A DNA stretch of 64,000 nt, from NCBI GenBank assembly GCA_013433145.1, contig CM024174.1, forward strand, positions 3,992,336 to 4,056,335, read 5' to 3'. Each line of letters begins with the position of its first letter. Positions within the stretch are counted from its first letter, which is position 1. A model generated the notes under the pieces. It did not search any database and was not told the DNA's origin. It saw only the letters and a list, made by a program, of their open reading frames with translations. The DNA comes from Ascaris suum. Lineage: Eukaryota > Nematoda > Chromadorea > Rhabditida > Ascarididae. Positions 63,101 through 64,000 of the stretch are shown one piece after another. The position numbers were made by a program, and so were the translations under genes.

Positions 63101-64000
63101 TTTGTATTAAGCGGGCAAAGGCCGAGTGATCGGTAATGGTCCACTCCAAAAAGGCGATATTGTTGGATGTTTATTGGATCTGACAGTGCCTGAAATACGT
63201 TTCACTGTCAATGGAGCGCCTACATGTGGCTATTTCAAAAACTTCAATATTGATGGCTATTTCTTTCCGGTGATGTCATTGTCGGCCAAAGTGAGGTCAG
63301 CGAGAATCCATTTTCTTTAATAATCTCCGACCGTATGAGATATTCCATTTTTCTTCTTTTTTTTCGAATTTTTGTGGAGATTAGTGTTCATTTCAGCAGA
63401 GCGATTGCTGCCACCAAGTATACTGAATAAAAAATGATGTCTCTTTAAGTGTTTCTTTAAATAAAAAATAATTTCAAATAAGGTGTTTCTTTTTTAAGTT
63501 ATTTCACTCAATATCTCATCTCTAAATCGATTATTCTAACCAATTCAATTTGGAATTTTTGTTACTCAATTTAGCTTTTTTTTGCATCGCAACAATATTT
63601 CGGGAATCGGAACGCATTATCACATTGCCCAGCTGTATAGTGTTACAGTGCACCATACTTTTATTGTAATGGATAGACTGAGAACTGATCAATACGCGAT
63701 GCCGCATCCTGATGAGACCCGAGCGGTGCTATCCGAGTCTAAGATGCGACGGTGGATCAAATCTCGATAACATCACATCTAAAATGAACCATTAGTTAAT
63801 GCAATAGGTAAAATGAACATATTCCTATATTTCTTATCGTATCCGTCAATTCTGTATTTTACTTTCAGTTGTCGTTTCATCTTTGGCGGTACGCAAGGTC
63901 GACTTCGTTTCGGTCCACCCCAGTCATTTAGTCCACTCGTCGAGGCGCTTTCCTGTGAACTCGAAATTTCGGAATGTTTATCCTTCGGCGACTTGCCAAA
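48058..64000 (+). CDS. unc-68: Ryanodine receptor (UNC-68 orthologue), N-terminal part, 21 coding exons
   Basis: Gene-level entry. Ryanodine receptors are giant homotetrameric Ca2+ channels of the sarco/endoplasmic reticulum that release stored Ca2+ for muscle contraction; nematodes have one gene, unc-68. The 21 exons give about 840 of roughly 5,000 residues, all in the cytosolic cap. The IP3R/RyR N-terminal domain is in exons 1-7 (about 1-205), the MIR region in exons 8-12 (about 210-395), the first RIH domain in exons 13-17 (about 430-640) and the first SPRY domain in exons 18-21 (about 655-800). Conserved stretches such as [18 protein letters not shown] and LLYGHAV leave no doubt about the family. 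All junctions have GT-AG ends and matching phases except around exon 11, which is 2 nt short in its literal sequence. The start ATG 48058 precedes the family's FLRT motif. The gene runs off the right edge. Confidence 0.97.
48350..48478 (+). CDS. unc-68: unc-68 exon 2
   Basis: 129 nt between gtcttatag and gtacgg, phase 0 at both ends. [14 protein letters not shown] is the conserved EGFGNR stretch of the IP3R/RyR N-terminal domain. Confidence 0.95.
49671..49766 (+). CDS. unc-68: unc-68 exon 3
   Basis: 96 nt between ataattgaag and gtgagt, phase 0 at both ends. [17 protein letters not shown] and [10 protein letters not shown] match the P-P-D-x-A ... S-x-R-A-L-Q-E-M segment. Confidence 0.95.
50261..50341 (+). 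CDS. unc-68: unc-68 exon 4
   Basis: 81 nt between ttcattgcag and gtaagc, phase 0 at both ends. [17 protein letters not shown] is the GGGHRTLLYGHA signature with Lys for Arg. Confidence 0.96.
51377..51890 (-). mobile_element. Non-LTR retrotransposon 3' fragment (antisense, in unc-68 intron 4)
   Basis: Minus-strand translation ends [18 protein letters not shown], then [17 protein letters not shown] and a stop at 51377-51379. The G-R-P-x-T-R-W-x-D-x-[LI]-R-K motif followed by W-x-x-x-A-x-x-x-x-x-W is the familiar C-terminal end of LINE-type reverse-transcriptase polyproteins in nematodes. Upstream (higher coordinates) the coding sense continues only across frameshifts and stops, so the copy is truncated and dead. 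The plus-strand 170-codon ORF here is its shadow. Confidence 0.8.
52128..52203 (+). CDS. unc-68: unc-68 exon 5
   Basis: 76 nt between gagtatttcag and gtaact, phase 0 in and phase 1 out. [16 protein letters not shown] matches the [10 protein letters not shown] segment. Confidence 0.96.
52902..53014 (+). CDS. unc-68: unc-68 exon 6
   Basis: 113 nt between atcgactgtag and gtttgt, phase 1 in and phase 0 out. [19 protein letters not shown] is almost invariant from worms to humans. Confidence 0.97.
53288..53390 (+). CDS. unc-68: unc-68 exon 7
   Basis: 103 nt between caaaatttcag and gtgagc, phase 0 in and phase 1 out. [16 protein letters not shown] carries the A-S-F-x-Q-T-L-W motif that ends the first domain. 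Confidence 0.95.
53420..53545 (+). repeat. Degenerate ATT/ATC trinucleotide-rich tract in intron 7
   Basis: Runs of tcatcat, attatt and gttatt words immediately after exon 7. ORFs here (Ile/Val-rich) are composition artefacts. Confidence 0.7.
54289..54382 (+). CDS. unc-68: unc-68 exon 8
   Basis: 94 nt between gcctttag and gtaacg, phase 1 in and phase 2 out. [20 protein letters not shown] starts the MIR region (vertebrate G-H-V-L-R-L-F-H-G-H). Confidence 0.95.
55324..55461 (+). CDS. unc-68: unc-68 exon 9
   Basis: 138 nt between gtttttgcag and gtacaa, phase 2 at both ends. [17 protein letters not shown] and [15 protein letters not shown] are MIR-region signatures. Confidence 0.97.
56055..56145 (+). 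CDS. unc-68: unc-68 exon 10
   Basis: 91 nt between tgttttgtag and gttgtt, phase 2 in and phase 0 out. It encodes [20 protein letters not shown] and then [10 protein letters not shown]. Confidence 0.92.
56445..56565 (+). CDS. unc-68: unc-68 exon 11 (frame disturbed)
   Basis: 121 nt between gtgaattgcag and gttctt. The 3' part reads [20 protein letters not shown] and [11 protein letters not shown], clearly receptor sequence. Exon 10 ends in phase 0 and exon 12 starts in phase 0, so 120 or 123 nt are needed. A reading that starts GAT-CCA and needs one extra A near 56450 and another near 56470 restores a gap-free match in length to vertebrate receptors. An alternative acceptor at 56431 keeps the literal frame but inserts five residues not expected in the family. 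Confidence 0.85.
56889..57058 (+). CDS. unc-68: unc-68 exon 12
   Basis: 170 nt between ttttcttacag and gttagc, phase 0 in and phase 2 out. [20 protein letters not shown] matches the E-G-H-M-D-D-A-L segment at the end of the MIR region. Confidence 0.96.
57593..57717 (+). CDS. unc-68: unc-68 exon 13
   Basis: 125 nt between aaatctttcag and gtaagt, phase 2 in and phase 1 out. [19 protein letters not shown] begins the helical region that leads into the RIH domain. Confidence 0.95.
58652..58809 (+). CDS. unc-68: unc-68 exon 14
   Basis: 158 nt between atgcaattcag and gttgat, phase 1 in and phase 0 out. [19 protein letters not shown] is the R-N-R-Q-x-L-F-Q-E-E-G signature of the RIH domain. Confidence 0.97.
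59534..59678 (+). CDS. unc-68: unc-68 exon 15
   Basis: 145 nt between cttggttacag and gttggc, phase 0 in and phase 1 out. It encodes [19 protein letters not shown] and RLDWLFGRL (vertebrate I-R-G-N-R-x-N-C-A-x-F ... L-D-W-L). Confidence 0.96.
59748..59787 (+). repeat. Polypyrimidine C-rich tract in intron 15
   Basis: About 35 consecutive pyrimidines (runs of cccctccccctcccccct) ending in tag. The complementary strand is G-rich and could form a quadruplex. Confidence 0.8.
60406..60524 (+). CDS. unc-68: unc-68 exon 16
   Basis: 119 nt between cttcaattcaag and gtgagc, phase 1 in and phase 0 out. [19 protein letters not shown] is nearly identical to the vertebrate RIH segment. Confidence 0.97.
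61241..61374 (+). CDS. unc-68: unc-68 exon 17
   Basis: 134 nt between cctcactgcag and gtgaag, phase 0 in and phase 2 out. [18 protein letters not shown] and [11 protein letters not shown] close the RIH domain. Confidence 0.97.
62079..62249 (+). CDS. unc-68: unc-68 exon 18 (SPRY1 start)
   Basis: 171 nt between attttgtag and gtaaaa, phase 2 at both ends. [11 protein letters not shown] and [20 protein letters not shown] open the first SPRY domain. Confidence 0.96.
62599..62666 (+). CDS. unc-68: unc-68 exon 19
   Basis: 68 nt between gtgatttatag and gtacgt, phase 2 in and phase 1 out. [18 protein letters not shown] is the invariant G-V-G-D-D-x-Y-S-Y-G-F-D-G motif. Confidence 0.96.
63112..63295 (+). 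CDS. unc-68: unc-68 exon 20
   Basis: 184 nt between tttgtattaag and gtcagc, phase 1 in and phase 2 out. It encodes [20 protein letters not shown] and [17 protein letters not shown]. The donor gtgagg four bases earlier would break the phase with the next exon, so gtcagc was chosen. Confidence 0.93.
63869..64000 (+). CDS. unc-68: unc-68 exon 21, cut by the window edge
   Basis: 132 nt or more after ttttactttcag, phase 2 in. [18 protein letters not shown] matches the F-L-L-G-G-x-x-G-x-x-K-F-x-P-P segment after SPRY1. No donor before position 64000. Confidence 0.95.

Overview
The window is AT-rich eukaryotic DNA (about two thirds A+T by eye) with many short exons, small-to-medium introns ending in ttttcag or ttgcag, and long intergenic stretches. 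The exon content (an UNC-68-type ryanodine receptor, an ARHGAP11-family RhoGAP, a small secreted cysteine-rich protein) and the splice signals point to a nematode. I cannot name the species or clade. There is nothing prokaryotic here: no operons, CRISPR or intact rRNA/tRNA.

Left end, minus strand (about 1.3-7.2 kb): a RhoGAP-domain gene. At least nine exons join in phase or nearly so. They carry the arginine-finger motif, the conserved Lys/Arg helix, the Lys-Met motif and the C-terminal helix of the GAP fold, then a basic, Ser-rich tail. The closest family I recognise is ARHGAP11/ARHGAP19 (C. elegans RGA-3/RGA-4, GAPs for RHO-1). The far N-terminus, one junction inside the GAP domain and the last exons are not resolved.

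Middle (about 7.2-48 kb): mostly non-coding. It contains five pure (TA)n arrays, other simple repeats, foldbacks, a degenerate 54-56 bp minisatellite, a tRNA-derived SINE-like fragment, and one convincing small plus-strand gene of four exons (30682-33357). That gene encodes a secreted protein of 133 residues with ten cysteines. A 57-codon ORF (47377-47550) just upstream of the receptor gene and some decayed coding-like blocks are weaker candidates.

Right end, plus strand (48058 to the window edge): the first 21 coding exons of a ryanodine receptor gene (unc-68 orthologue), about 840 residues. They cover the N-terminal IP3R/RyR domain, the MIR region, the first RIH domain and the first SPRY domain, and run off the edge. 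All exon phases join except around exon 11. There the literal sequence is out of frame in a way best explained by two single-A losses in A runs. Intron 4 carries the antisense 3' tail of a non-LTR retrotransposon.

The three genes are not obviously one functional unit. The receptor releases Ca2+ from internal stores in muscle, the RhoGAP switches off RHO-1 type GTPases, and the secreted protein is of unknown function.
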